A stretch of 64,000 nucleotides of DNA from Streptomyces canus 299MFChir4.1 (GTDB taxonomy: Bacteria > Actinomycetota > Actinomycetes > Streptomycetales > Streptomycetaceae). Under the pieces are notes generated by a model. It worked only from the letters and a program-made list of their open reading frames with translations. It made no database searches and was not told where the DNA came from. The position numbers and the translations under genes are program-made. Where the stretch lies: contig NZ_KB911582.1 in the NCBI RefSeq assembly GCF_000383615.1, positions 145,271-209,270 of the forward strand, given 5' to 3'. Below, one piece after another: positions 36,594-46,500 of the stretch (positions within the stretch are counted from its first letter, which is position 1; every line of letters begins with the position of its first letter).

Positions 36594-36799
36594 CGGGCAA
36601 GACGCCAACTGTGCCCGGACCAGAACCCGGCAGTGCGTCCCAGCGATACCAGCGAGCCCTGCCGGGCCCGGACGGACTCGACCGCTCCTCAGCAGCGCGG
36701 GCCACCACGACCGCCAGCAACGCCACCGTCTCCTCGGACGCCAGCCGCCCACGCACGGCCCGCGACACAGTCAGCCCCACGGCGGCGCCCCCGGGTCAC
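36594..36799 (-). pseudogene. second accE copy, frameshifted at both ends
   Basis: The unit begins with the same GTGACC that starts accE, overlapping the accE stop, but a one-base insertion puts the body in another frame. The body reads SRAVRGRLASEETVALLAVV then GRARWYRWDALPGSGPGTVG, matching the epsilon subunit until a one-base deletion near the end. The middle is almost identical to copy three, which points to a recent duplication. Confidence 0.75.
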
Positions 36800-37020
36800 C
36801 GGGCCAGATGCCAGCTGTGCCCCGGCCGGAACCCGGCCGTACGCTCCCAGCGATACCACCGCGCGGCGCCGGGCCCGGACGGCATCGACCGCTCCCCCCC
36901 GGCATTTCGGGCCGCGGCCATCGCCACCAGCGCCGCAGTCACCGCCGCCACCTCCTCCGGTGTCGGCCGCCCACGCACGATCCGCACCACGGGCCGCTCC
37001 TCGGCGGCGGACCCGGTCAC
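36796..37020 (-). CDS. accE: acyl-CoA carboxylase epsilon subunit
   Basis: A 74-residue protein of the AccE/PccE family that stabilises actinobacterial acyl-CoA carboxylase complexes. The diagnostic start is RPVVRIVRGRPTPEE, followed by an Ala-rich helix, and the ending is RWYRWERTAGFRPG. GTG at 37020 overlaps the stop of the beta-subunit gene as GTGA, so translation is coupled. A run of seven G on the coding strand occurs near codon 41. Three further damaged copies follow in tandem. Confidence 0.85.
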   Translation of the reverse strand: MTGSAAEERPVVRIVRGRPTPEEVAAVTAALVAMAAARNAGGERSMPSGPGAARWYRWERTAGFRPGHSWHLAR

Positions 37021-38615
37021 TGGGGCGGGTTGCCGTGCTTGCGCATCGGCAGGTCGGCGTGCTTGGTGGCGAGCATCTCCAGGCCGCGAACGAGTACGGC
37101 CCGGGTTTCGGCCGGGTCGATGACGTCGTCCACCAGGCCGCGCTCTGCGGCGTAATACGGGTGCATCAGCTCGGCCCGGTACTCCTCGGTGCGTGCCCTG
37201 CGTACCGCCTCCGGGTCCTCGGCGGCGGCGATCTCCCGCCGGAAGATCACGTTGGCCGCGCCGTCGGCACCCATCACGGCGATCTCGTTGGTCGGCCAGG
37301 CCAGCGCCAGGTCCGCGCCGATGGAACGCGAGTCCAGCACGATGTAGGCACCGCCGTACGCCTTGCGCAGCACCACGGAGATCCGTGGCACCGTCGCGTT
37401 GCAGTAGGCGTACAGCAGCTTGGCGCCGTGCCGGATGATGCCGTCGTGCTCCTGGTCGACGCCCGGCAGGAAGCCCGGCACGTCGACCAGGGTGACGATC
37501 GGGATGTTGAAGGAGTCACAGGTCTGCACGAACCCGGCGGCCTTCTGCGAACTGTCGATGTCCAGCACCCCGGCCAGTGAGCGCGGCTGGTTGGCGACGA
37601 TGCCCACAGCCCGCCCGCCGAGCCGTGCCAGGGTGCAGATCACGTTGGTCGCCCAGCGCTCGTGCACTTCGAGGTGCACCCCGTCGTCGACCAGTTCCTC
37701 GATCACCGCCCGCATGTCGTAGGGGCGGTTCCCGTCGCTGGGCACCAGCTCGTACAGCGCCTCGCCGCGCCGGTCGGCCGGGTCCTCGGTGAACACCGCC
37801 GGCGGTTGCTCCCGGTTGTTCTGCGGCAGCAGCGACAGCAGATAGCGCACCTCCTCAAGACACGTCTGCTCGTCGTCGTAGACGAAGTGCGCCACGCCCG
37901 ACAGCTCCGCGTGCACATCGGCGCCGCCGAGGCCGTTCTGGGTGATCTTCTCGCCGGTGACGGCCTGGACGACGTCCGGCCCGGTGATGAACATCTGGGA
38001 GGTCTCGCGGACCATGAAGACGAAGTCGGTCAGCGCCGGCGAGTAGGCCGCGCCGCCCGCGCACGGGCCGAGCATCACGGAGATCTGCGGGATCACCCCG
38101 GAGGCGCGCGTGTTGCGCTGGAAGATCCCGCCGTAGCCGGCCAGCGCGGAGACACCCTCCTGGATCCGGGCGCCGGCACCGTCGTTCAGCGACACCAGCG
38201 GGGCGCCCGCGGCGATCGCCAGGTCCATGATCTTGTGGATCTTCTGGGCGTGCGCCTCACCCAGCGCACCGCCGAACAGCCGGAAGTCGTGGGCGTACAC
38301 GAACACCGTGCGGCCCTCCACCGTCCCCCACCCGGTGATCACACCATCGGTGTGCGGACGGTTGCCCTCCAGCCCGAATCCGGTGGCCCGGTGCCGCCGC
38401 AGCGCCTCGACCTCCTGGAAGGAGCCCTTGTCGAGGAGTACCTCGATCCGCTCACGCGCCGTCAGTTTCCCTTTGGCGTGCTGCCGTTCGGTTGCGGCAG
38501 GACTGGGCCCGTCCAGGACGAGCTGCTTGAGGTCGTGCAGTGTGTCGACGCTCCGGCGCATCGGACTCGTAGGAGTCGTCGGACTCATCGGACTTGTTAT
38601 GTCGTGATCACTCAT
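37017..38615 (-). CDS. acyl-CoA carboxylase beta subunit (carboxyltransferase)
   Basis: A 532-residue carboxyltransferase of the AccD/PccB family: N-terminal crotonase-fold half with NDGAGARIQEG near residue 140 and GPCAGGAAYSPALTDF near 185, C-terminal half with VDVPGFLPGVDQEHDGIIRHGAKLLYA near 390 as the acyl-CoA site. It would make malonyl-CoA (or a related extender) together with a biotin-carrying alpha subunit that is not in this window. Location inside the cluster suggests dedicated extender-unit supply. Confidence 0.93.
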   Translation of the reverse strand: MSDHDITSPMSPTTPTSPMRRSVDTLHDLKQLVLDGPSPAATERQHAKGKLTARERIEVLLDKGSFQEVEALRRHRATGFGLEGNRPHTDGVITGWGTVEGRTVFVYAHDFRLFGGALGEAHAQKIHKIMDLAIAAGAPLVSLNDGAGARIQEGVSALAGYGGIFQRNTRASGVIPQISVMLGPCAGGAAYSPALTDFVFMVRETSQMFITGPDVVQAVTGEKITQNGLGGADVHAELSGVAHFVYDDEQTCLEEVRYLLSLLPQNNREQPPAVFTEDPADRRGEALYELVPSDGNRPYDMRAVIEELVDDGVHLEVHERWATNVICTLARLGGRAVGIVANQPRSLAGVLDIDSSQKAAGFVQTCDSFNIPIVTLVDVPGFLPGVDQEHDGIIRHGAKLLYAYCNATVPRISVVLRKAYGGAYIVLDSRSIGADLALAWPTNEIAVMGADGAANVIFRREIAAAEDPEAVRRARTEEYRAELMHPYYAAERGLVDDVIDPAETRAVLVRGLEMLATKHADLPMRKHGNPPQ

Positions 38616-38654
38616 CGGGTCCCCCGTTTCCCTTGCTCGTTCCTCGCGGGCTTC

Positions 38655-40166
38655 TCATGGCTGACGTGTCCCGGCCGTTCCCTGAGCCTGGGTGGGGGCT
38701 TCGACCGGGAGCAAGCCGCCTCCAGAGGGGTGCGAGAGCCGGTCGAGCCGCAGCAGACGCAGCATGGGGTCGGTCGCCACGGTGGTCACCAGGGTCATCA
38801 CCACCAGCACCGCGAACAGCCGGGAGTCGATCACCCCCAGCGACAGACCGACGTTGAGCACCACCAGCTCGGTCAGGCCGCGGCAGTTCATCATCACGCC
38901 GAGCCCCAGCGACTCCCGGTTGCCCTCACCGGCCAGCCGGGCCGCCGCGAACGTCCCGCCGATCTTGCCGGCCACCGCCACCAGCAGCACCAGGGCCAGC
39001 ACGCCGAGCGCCGAGAGCGAGAACACCGACTGCAGCCGGGTCTGCAGACCCACCGCGGCGAAGAAGAACGGCAGCAGCAGCCACAGCGCCAGGCCCTCGG
39101 TCCGGTGCGCGAAGTCCCGCACGGTCCGGGAGGAGCGCGGCATCACCACACCCGCCAGGAAGGCGCCGAAGATCGCGTGCACGCCGAGCACATTGGTGGT
39201 CACGGCGCAGATCAGTACGAAGAAGGTGATCAGGGTGCCGACCGGCAGCGCCCCGCTGTGCCGGCTCTCCAGCACCCGCAGCACCTGCGCCAGCGCCGGG
39301 CGCACCGCGAACCACAGCACCAGGGTGAAGGCCAGCACCTCGGCCACGGCGACCAGGACGCCCAGCGGCGAGTCGCTGCGCACCTCGGCGACCACCACGC
39401 CCAGCGCACACCAGGCGGTGACGTCACCGACACCGGCCATGGCCAGGCCCATCGCACCGAGCCGGGTGCCTATCAGGCCGCGGTCGGCGAGGATCCGGGC
39501 CAGCACCGGGAACGCCGTGACCGACACCGACAGCGCCACGAACAGCAGGAACGGCCCGGTCTGCACTCCGTCGGGCTGATATTCGTCGCGCAGTCGCAAC
39601 GCGGCCAACATGCCCAGCAGGAACGGCACCGCGAGCGCCGCGTGCCCCGCGGAGAGCACCTTGCCGCCGAGCCTGCGCAGCATCGTCAGCGGCATCTCAA
39701 GCCCGATCAGGAACATGAAGAAGACGACGCCGACCTGCGCCAGGTTGTTCATGATCGGCGTCACCGCCGCGGGGAACACCTCCTTGGAGAGACCGGGCGC
39801 CAACTCCCCGAACACCGACGGCCCGAGCAGCAGGCCGGCCAGGATCTCCCCGACGACCGGCGACTGCCCGACCGCGCGAGCCGCCAGCCCCAGCACCCCC
39901 GCGGCCGCGACCACGACGGCCCCGGCCACCAGCACCTGCCCGACCAGATCGGCCGGCTCGCTCACCTTCGTCGCGCCGGTGATCTCCTTCGCCGGGTGAT
40001 CGACGCCGTACCTCAACAGCAGCAGCGCCAGCGCCAGCGGTACGAGGACCAGCAGCCCGTAGGTGATCACGGCACGGGCGGCGCTGCGGAAGTGGGGTGG
40101 ATCGTCTTGCGGTTCGCCCGAGAAGGGCAGGGATGGATCACGGGTCATGGCCAGGGTTCTCCTCAC
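38655..40166 (-). CDS. CPA2-family cation/proton antiporter
   Basis: A 503-residue membrane protein with 12-13 hydrophobic segments. GEILAGLLLGPSVFG near residue 105, GVVFFMFLIGLEM near 145 and NCRGLTELVVL near 435 are characteristic of the CPA2 (KefB/NapA-like) family. Antiporters of this type occur in several aromatic polyketide clusters and may give self-resistance or drive export. It lies between the SARP gene and the carboxylase and has no C-terminal TrkA domain. Confidence 0.88.
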   Translation of the reverse strand: MRRTLAMTRDPSLPFSGEPQDDPPHFRSAARAVITYGLLVLVPLALALLLLRYGVDHPAKEITGATKVSEPADLVGQVLVAGAVVVAAAGVLGLAARAVGQSPVVGEILAGLLLGPSVFGELAPGLSKEVFPAAVTPIMNNLAQVGVVFFMFLIGLEMPLTMLRRLGGKVLSAGHAALAVPFLLGMLAALRLRDEYQPDGVQTGPFLLFVALSVSVTAFPVLARILADRGLIGTRLGAMGLAMAGVGDVTAWCALGVVVAEVRSDSPLGVLVAVAEVLAFTLVLWFAVRPALAQVLRVLESRHSGALPVGTLITFFVLICAVTTNVLGVHAIFGAFLAGVVMPRSSRTVRDFAHRTEGLALWLLLPFFFAAVGLQTRLQSVFSLSALGVLALVLLVAVAGKIGGTFAAARLAGEGNRESLGLGVMMNCRGLTELVVLNVGLSLGVIDSRLFAVLVVMTLVTTVATDPMLRLLRLDRLSHPSGGGLLPVEAPTQAQGTAGTRQP

Positions 40167-40241
40167 AGAACGATGGCTACGTCACCACTCCGGAACAGCC
40201 GGGGCGGCATGGCGCGACCGCCCCGGGCAGCCGCGTACCGG

Positions 40242-40270
40242 CCAGGGACGGAGCAAGGCTCCGTCCCTGG
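40242..40270. terminator. hairpin terminator after the SARP gene
   Basis: Arms CCAGGGACGGAGC (40242-40254) and complement (40258-40270) with a 3-base loop, 13 bp perfect. On the minus strand it follows the SARP gene by about 50 bp and precedes the antiporter start, so the two are probably separate transcripts. Confidence 0.75.
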
Positions 40271-40320
40271 TTGTCGGTTGTGGGGTGTTGAGGTCGGGTG
40301 TCGGGTAGGTGCCCGCTGGT

Positions 40321-41103
40321 TCAGCCGGTGCGCAGCAGGGTGGTCACGGAGCCGCCGTGCGCCCCTTTGAGCACCTCGGCCTGAAGCCGCTGCACGTCCG
40401 GGGCCGGTTCCAGGCCGAGCTCGGACTTGAGCACCCTGCGCAGGTCCTGGTACGCCCGCAACGCCTCGGCGCGGTAGCCCGCGGCGCGCAGTGAGTCGAT
40501 CAGCTGGGCGTGCAGCCGCTCGTTGAGCCGGTGCTCCGCGACCAACGACCGCAGTTCGGGGATGAGTTCTTGGTGCCGACCGAGCCGGGCGTCCGCCTGG
40601 ATGCGCAACTCCAGTACGCGCAGCCGCAGTTCGCACAGGTGCGCCCGGTGGATCGTCAGCTCCGGCCCCAGGTTGATGTCGGCCAGCGCATGCCCGCGCC
40701 ACAGGCCGAGTGCCTGCCGCAACCGCTCGGCCGCCTCCGCGACATGACCCTGCCGCCACAGACAACGGCCCTGCTCGGCCACGGTCAGGAAGCGCTCGGC
40801 GTCGGTCCCACCGGTGCGCAGGACGTAACCCGGCGCCTTGGTGACGATGTCGCAGCGCCGGTCACCCTGCGGTATGGAGTCCAGGATCCGGCGCAACTGG
40901 TAGACGTAGGTCTGCAGCGTGGTGGCCGCACTCCGCGGCGGCCGGTCGTCCCACAGCTCGGCGAACAGGGTGTCGGTGCTGACCACCCGGTTCGCGTTGA
41001 GCGCCAGCAGCGCCAGCACCGCCTTGACCCGCGGCGCGGTCGGCGCCAGGTCGCGCCCACCCGCGATGACCTCCAATTGTCCTAGCACATTGATCGTGAC
41101 CAC
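40321..41103 (-). CDS. SARP-family pathway-specific activator
   Basis: A 260-residue Streptomyces antibiotic regulatory protein. N-terminal OmpR-like winged helix: INVLGQLEVIAGG, then RVKAVLALLALNANRVVSTD and LQTYVYQLRRIL; C-terminal bacterial transcriptional activation domain from about residue 100 with LWRGHALADI and ELGLEPAP. GTG at 41103 follows a GGGGGAAAA site and begins right at the DNA-binding fold; a TTG at 41169 would add an unlikely tail. It should bind heptamer direct repeats ahead of the PKS operons and switch the cluster on. No ATP-binding extension is present. Confidence 0.9.
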   Translation of the reverse strand: MVTINVLGQLEVIAGGRDLAPTAPRVKAVLALLALNANRVVSTDTLFAELWDDRPPRSAATTLQTYVYQLRRILDSIPQGDRRCDIVTKAPGYVLRTGGTDAERFLTVAEQGRCLWRQGHVAEAAERLRQALGLWRGHALADINLGPELTIHRAHLCELRLRVLELRIQADARLGRHQELIPELRSLVAEHRLNERLHAQLIDSLRAAGYRAEALRAYQDLRRVLKSELGLEPAPDVQRLQAEVLKGAHGGSVTTLLRTG

Positions 41104-42151
41104 GATCTTTTCCCCCGTCCACAGTTGTCTTGCTCCCCGTCGATGCGGAATCGATTCGATTTCAACCAATTACCCGTCGATCCCGCAGAGGCAACAATGC
41201 CTTTTTACCCGACCGGACGCCAGGACCTCTCAAGCCCACCTCGAGACATGCTTGAGCGCTGAAGATTATCCAAGTGCGGCGCGGGCACTCCTTTAGATAG
41301 TGCCGTCATGGAACTCCACCAGCACTTAGTAAAATCGGGTACGCCGATTGTGAATTTCCGGTTGCCGGTAGGAACACTTGGCCAGGAGCCGGGACGCTGG
41401 CATACATGAGGTGATATATCATCATTTCGATGCTCCTGCTTCCGCTCCTGCGCAGGTGGGCGCACCTGCCAAGGCCCCCGCAGCGCCAGCCCCCAAGCCG
41501 CCCACCCCCAAGGACACCGGGATCGAACCCTTGAGTGTGTGAAATGGCACACTCGGTCCGCACACTCAAATAAGCGGAAAGAAGAATTCCACCTCGCGGC
41601 ATGATTGACCGCTCCGCCGAAGATTTCCGGATCACTCCGACCTCCTGATTGCGGGGTAGATACAGATGGAAAGCGCTTGAGCCTCGCCGTGCCGAGTGGA
41701 CAGACAAGTCGGGCTGTATGCCGGGCCTGTAGAGATCTCTTCCGACAGCGGCGAAGGGTACGAGATCGGGACTCCTGGCTGGACGAAACCGCGACGCCCC
41801 GGGGAGCCGCCCGAGCTCACTGAGCGGACCGCTCGTGGAATCACGCCGCGGATCACCCGCAAGGGCAAAGACTCCATCCAACGGCTGGCCAGGCACGTCT
41901 GGGCGTCGGAATCGTAGGAGCCGTAGGAGCCGTAGGAGCCGTAGGAGCCGTAGGAGACGATGTGCGCCGAAGGTCCGAAGCAGCCGCACTGGCCTGGCGG
42001 TTGGCGCCGACTTATTGGACAGCCGTGATCTTGGTGCCCTGGTGTGCGTTGCCGCCTGCCGTGGCGCTCAGGGTGGCGGTGGGGGCATGCGCCACCGCTC
42101 TCGGTCACGGCCCTGGAACTGACCTTGCCCGATCCCGATCCCTGTATCGCC
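41104..42151. other. long non-coding stretch with a 9-bp repeat and a hairpin
   Basis: No gene is supported. Positions 41150-41700 are noticeably less GC-rich and contain the SARP promoter. 41531-41539 TTGAGTGTG and 41561-41569 CACACTCAA form a 9-bp inverted repeat with a 21-base centre. 41913-41957 holds five copies of CGTAGGAGC. On the minus strand near 42020-42100 a short frame ending TLSATAGNAHQGTKITAVQ resembles the tail of an exported protein, so more decayed genes may lie here. Confidence 0.55.
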
Positions 42152-42639
42152 TCAGCCCGGCCGGACGTTGGTGATCTCCACGGAGAGCACCGTGCCCGCC
42201 GAAGCGGTGCTGACCAGTGACGGCCTGTAGCTGAGTCTGGTCTGCTTCATCAGCTCGGCGGTCTGGATCACCGGCCCGGACTGGTCACAGATCCCCACTG
42301 CTGCCCAGATAGGTGATCTCCGGTTCCACGGTCATGTTGCAGCCCGCTGACCCGAAGCACTGTCGCGCTTGCGGTGCGCAGGTCGTTCGAGAAACCGTCA
42401 GCGTCGACCTCGACGTACGTCGGTTCCGGGTCCGGCTCCATGACGGGGCTGACGGCGTCCGCGTCCGGGACGCTCGATGCCGCGACGCCGGCCGGTTTGT
42501 CGTCGTCGCTCGTGGATCGCACGGCGACACCGCCTGTGGTGACGATCGCGCTGGTGCAGAGCCTCCTCGGTGGAGTCGGCACCTCGGGCGGCGGGAAGGC
42601 GGGCGGTTGCGCAGAGCTGTCGACCATCCTCAGTTCCAC
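42152..42639 (-). pseudogene. frameshifted gene for a small exported protein
   Basis: Three consecutive minus-strand segments in different frames together read like one protein: STSDDDKPAG to FSNDLRTASAT, then CNMTVEPEITYLGSSG, then ICDQSGPVIQTAELMKQ to VEITNVRPG and a TGA at 42152-42154. The frame changes fall near 42355-42362 and 42293-42296, each explained by one extra base. The N-terminal part looks like a damaged membrane anchor. I do not recognise the family. It overlaps the end of the next pseudogene upstream. Confidence 0.55.
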
Positions 42640-43185
42640 CCTCCCAGCAGACCCGAACTGAGCTGGGCCATACAGATGTTGTAGTCGCCGGCCGCGTGGG
42701 CCTTCTTCGTCTTCCCGCCGACCGTGACGGAGCAGTGGATGTCACCGGACCCCTGGAGCTGTGCCGTGACGCTGAAGTACATTGCGTCGTCGTCAAGAGG
42801 CAGGGTGGCCTCGAACTTGCCGTTCTCGAAGGCGCCGTCGCGGTTGTCCGAGTCGGACCCGTAGGTGATGTTGAGCGGCCCGAGGGCGCCCGCGGGCGCG
42901 GTGCCCCACACTTTGAAGATCACGACCTTCTTGCCGGTCTTCTTTTCGGCCTTGTCATCACTGCCTTCGGCGGCGTCCGCCGCCTCGTGGCCCTTCGACG
43001 GGGAACCACCAGCCTTGAAGCCCCCGGACTTGAAGCCACCGGCCGTGGAACCACCGGTCTTCGTGTCGTCGCCCCTCGTGGAGTCGTTCGAGCTGGAGCC
43101 GCCACTCGCGACAGCACCGATGAGAGCGATCAGAACGAAGAGACCGACGAGACCGAGACAGCCGCGGGTACTGCTGCTGGCTCAT
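42630..43185 (-). pseudogene. MmpS-like membrane-anchored protein gene with a frameshift after codon 8
   Basis: ATG 43185 gives MSQQQYPR, the usual start of this Streptomyces family. One base later the expected membrane segment LGLVGLFVLIALIGAVASGG appears in the +1 frame and stays open for about 180 codons: a Gly/Ser/Lys-rich linker, then FKVWGTAPAG, ITYGSDSDNRDG, ATLPLDDDAMYFSVTAQLQG and a terminal YNICMAQLSSGL. A stop overlaps the ATG in that frame, so no alternative start rescues it. One base difference therefore separates it from an intact gene: either a recent mutation or a sequence error. Confidence 0.75.
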
Positions 43186-43212
43186 GGTCCCCCCTGGGGC
43201 ATATGTGGTGCA

Positions 43213-43234
43213 GTGCAAGGTATGTGACTTGCAC
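43213..43234. promoter_or_regulatory. inverted repeat upstream of the MmpS-like gene
   Basis: GTGCAAG (43213-43219) and CTTGCAC (43228-43234) are perfect 7-bp arms with an 8-bp centre, about 30 bp upstream of the frameshifted gene. An operator is likely; its protein is unknown. Confidence 0.45.
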
Positions 43235-43585
43235 AGACATCGAACGGTTTCCTCAAACCGGATGGATTCACCTGATCGTGGTGAACTCCAGGCAAATCAA
43301 ACACCTCGACCATCTCTTCGCGCGGTCCCCGCCTTGCCCTTCGACGCCGACCGCGTCGGCCGGCCGCAGGGACCGCTGGTCGACGAGCACCGCCGTCGGC
43401 GTGGGGTTACAGGCGTAGGCTGCTGAGCAAATGGGGTTTTAATAGTTTCAAATGGGCAATTCGGGTAACAGCGACGTGGGAGCTGTCGGATCCGGCGTCC
43501 GATCTGCCCGGGAGGCCCGCAGCGAGTGGCCGTCGGCAGCCTTGGGAGGCGCGGGCGGATCACACAGGCGCCAGGAGGAAGATCG

Positions 43586-46500
43586 ATGACCCGGCGCGAT
43601 GACCCGCGCACCGCGGCGGCCCGGGTGTTCGCCGACGGCGGCGCGTTCGGCGAGCTTCTGTCAGGGATCGACTGGGCGGCGACGCCGCTCGGGCCCCCCG
43701 TCTCCTGGCCCGGCCCCCTGGTGGAAACCCTGAGCCTCATGCTCACCTCTGAGCATGGGATGGCTCTGTACTGGGGGTCTGAATTCGCCACGCTGTACAA
43801 CCTGGGCTCCACACCGATTGTCGGCGCCAAACACCCCTGGGCGCTCGGCAGACCCTACAAGGAGATATTCCCCGAGGTCTGGGCCCACCCCGTGAGCTCC
43901 CACTTCCACTATGTGACCGACTCCCGCAAGCCCCTGCTGGTCCCGGATGAGCTGCTCATCATGGAGCGCCACGGCTTTTTGGAGCAGTGCTACTTCGACT
44001 CCGCCTTCCAGCCCGTGCTGCTGGATGACGGCACCGCCGGCGGCGTACTGCAGATCCTCACCGAGACGACCGGCCGGGTACTGGGCGAGCGCCGGCTGCG
44101 CCTGCTGAGCGAGACCGGCACGCGCACGGCCGGGCTGCCCACTCCGGGCGAGGTCGCCCGCGTGGTCGCCGAGGTGGCGGCCTCCTACCCCGACGAGATC
44201 CCGTTTCTGGGCCTGTACCTGGCCTCCGAGCCAGGGATGCAGCGGCCGGCGGCCTCCACCGGGCTGCGGTCGGCGCCCGAGAGCGGCTCGCTGAGTGCGG
44301 CCGACGGGCCGGAGGCGGCGGCCCGGCTGGCGCAGGTGGTCGCGGACGGTACGCCGGCCACGCTGCCGGCCGCCGCGTTCAACGGCGGCAGCATGGCCGG
44401 GCAGCACGCCGCGGCCTCCCGGCTCCCGGTCGAGCAGGCGCTGGCCCTTCCGCTGCACGCCGCGGGCCAGGTGGAGGGCGTGCTGGTGGTGGGCATCAAC
44501 CCCTGCTTCCCCCCGGCCGGGGCCTACCACGACTTCCTGGAGGTGCTCGCCTCAGCTGTGGCCGGGGCCCTGTCGGCCGCGCTCGCGCACGAAGAGCAGC
44601 GCAGGCGGGCAGAGGCGCTGGCCGAGCTCGACCGGGCCAAGACCGCCTTCTTCGCCAACGTCAGCCACGAGTTCCGCACCCCGCTCACCCTGCTCCTGGG
44701 CCCGCTCCAGCAGGCCCTGGCCGACGAGGACCGGCCCGAGCGGCACAAGCAGCTGGAGCTGGCCGAGCGCGGCGCCCTGCGTCTGCTGAAGCAGGTCAAC
44801 ACCCTCCTGGACGTCGCCCGGGCCGAGGCCGGGCAGACGCGCCCCACCCTTGAGCCGGTCGACCTCGCCAGTGCCACGGCCGAGCTGGCCGGAGTGTTCC
44901 GGTCCGCCTTCGAGGCGGCAGGGCTGACGCTGGAGGTGGACTGCCCGCCGCTGCCCAAGCCGGTGCCCCTGGACCGGGAGATGTGGGAGAAGATCATCCT
45001 CAACCTGCTCAGCAACGCCCTGAAGTTCACCTTCACCGGCGGCGCCCAGGTGCGGGTGGCCGCGGTCGGCGACCGGGCCAGGCTGACCGTGACCGACACC
45101 GGCACCGGCATCTCCGCTGACGAGCTGCCGCGCCTGTTCGAGCGCTTCCACAGGGTCCGCGGCGCCCGCTCCCGCTCCCACGAGGGCAGTGGCCTCGGCC
45201 TGGTGCTGGTGAAGGATCTGGTGGAGGCGCACGGCGGCACCGTCGGCGTGGACAGCCTCCTCGGCCAGGGCACCACCTTCACCGTGAACCTCCCCTTCGC
45301 CTCCGCCCAGCCGCCCCGCCCACCCCCACCCCCACCCGCGGCCGACGCCGGACCCCCCGTGGACCTCCCCAGGGAAAGGGGAGGGGGCCGCCCCAGCCGT
45401 ACCGCGGCCTATGTGGACGAGGCGCTGGGCTGGCTGGCGGCCGAGCCCGTCCCCGCCGCGAACACCTCGGCGGCACGCGCCCCGCACGCCGCCGCGACCC
45501 GCGAGACCCTCCACGACCCCAGCCCGCACGAAACCGACCGCCCCCAACGGGCCCGCCTGCTGGTCGTCGACGACAACGCCGACATGCGCGCCTACCTCAC
45601 CCAGCTCCTGCGGCCCGACTACGACGTGCTGCTCGCCGCCGACGGCCTGGCCGCCCTGGAGATGGCCCTGGCGCAGCCTGTGGAGCTGGTGCTCAGCGAC
45701 GTGATGATGCCCCACATGGACGGCTTCGAGCTGGTCCGGGCGCTGCGCGCCGATCCGCGCACCGCCCGCCTGCCCATCGTCCTGCTCACCGCCCGCGCCG
45801 GCGAGGAGGAATCCGTGCAGGGCCGGCACGCCGGCGCCGACGACTACCTGGCCAAACCCTTCTCCGCGCGCCAGCTGCTGGCGCGTGTCCGCACCGGGTT
45901 GGAACTGTCCCGGCTGCGCGAACAGGCCCTGACCGAGACCCGCAACCAGCTGGCCGTGCTGGCCTCCCTGGCAGACGCGGGCCTGCGGCTGGCCGCCACC
46001 CTCGACCCGGACCGGATACTGCGGACCACCGGTGAGATCCTGCTGCCCGACTTCGCCGACCAGATCAGCGTCCACCTCACCCCTGCGGCACCCGCCCCGG
46101 CGCAGTCGCCCCCGCCGTACATCGCCGGCACCCCCCTTCTCGCCGACGAGGCCCTGGCCACCGCCGCCACCCGCGCGATCAACGGCACCGCCCCGGCCCC
46201 GGTCGGCCCGCACCCGGCGCCCGCCGGCGTGCTGGCCCTGCCGCTGCACGCCCATGACCAGACGCTGGGGGCCCTGGTACTGGTCCGGCACACCGGCGGC
46301 TATTCCGCGGTCGAACACAAGTATCTGGAGAACCTCGCCCACCGCCTGGCCCTGGCCTACGACAACGCCATCCGGTACCACAACGAGCGCCGCCTCGCCC
46401 TGACCCTGCAGCGCGCCCTGCTGCCCCACCGCCTGCCCCAGGTGCCCGGAATGCGCCTGGCCACCCACTATCGGGCCAGCAACCGCGGCGCCGAGGTCGG

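Noticed and set aside
41505..41550. tRNA-like T-arm GGGTTCGATCCC on the minus strand
   Set aside because: The flanks do not form a 5-bp T-stem, and no acceptor stem, D-arm or anticodon arm can be drawn around it.
41306..42108. minus-strand frames giving Ser-Tyr-Gly or Leu-Leu-Arg repeats
   Set aside because: The repeats come from the 9-bp CGTAGGAGC slippage tract; the rest has no coding character or ribosome site.
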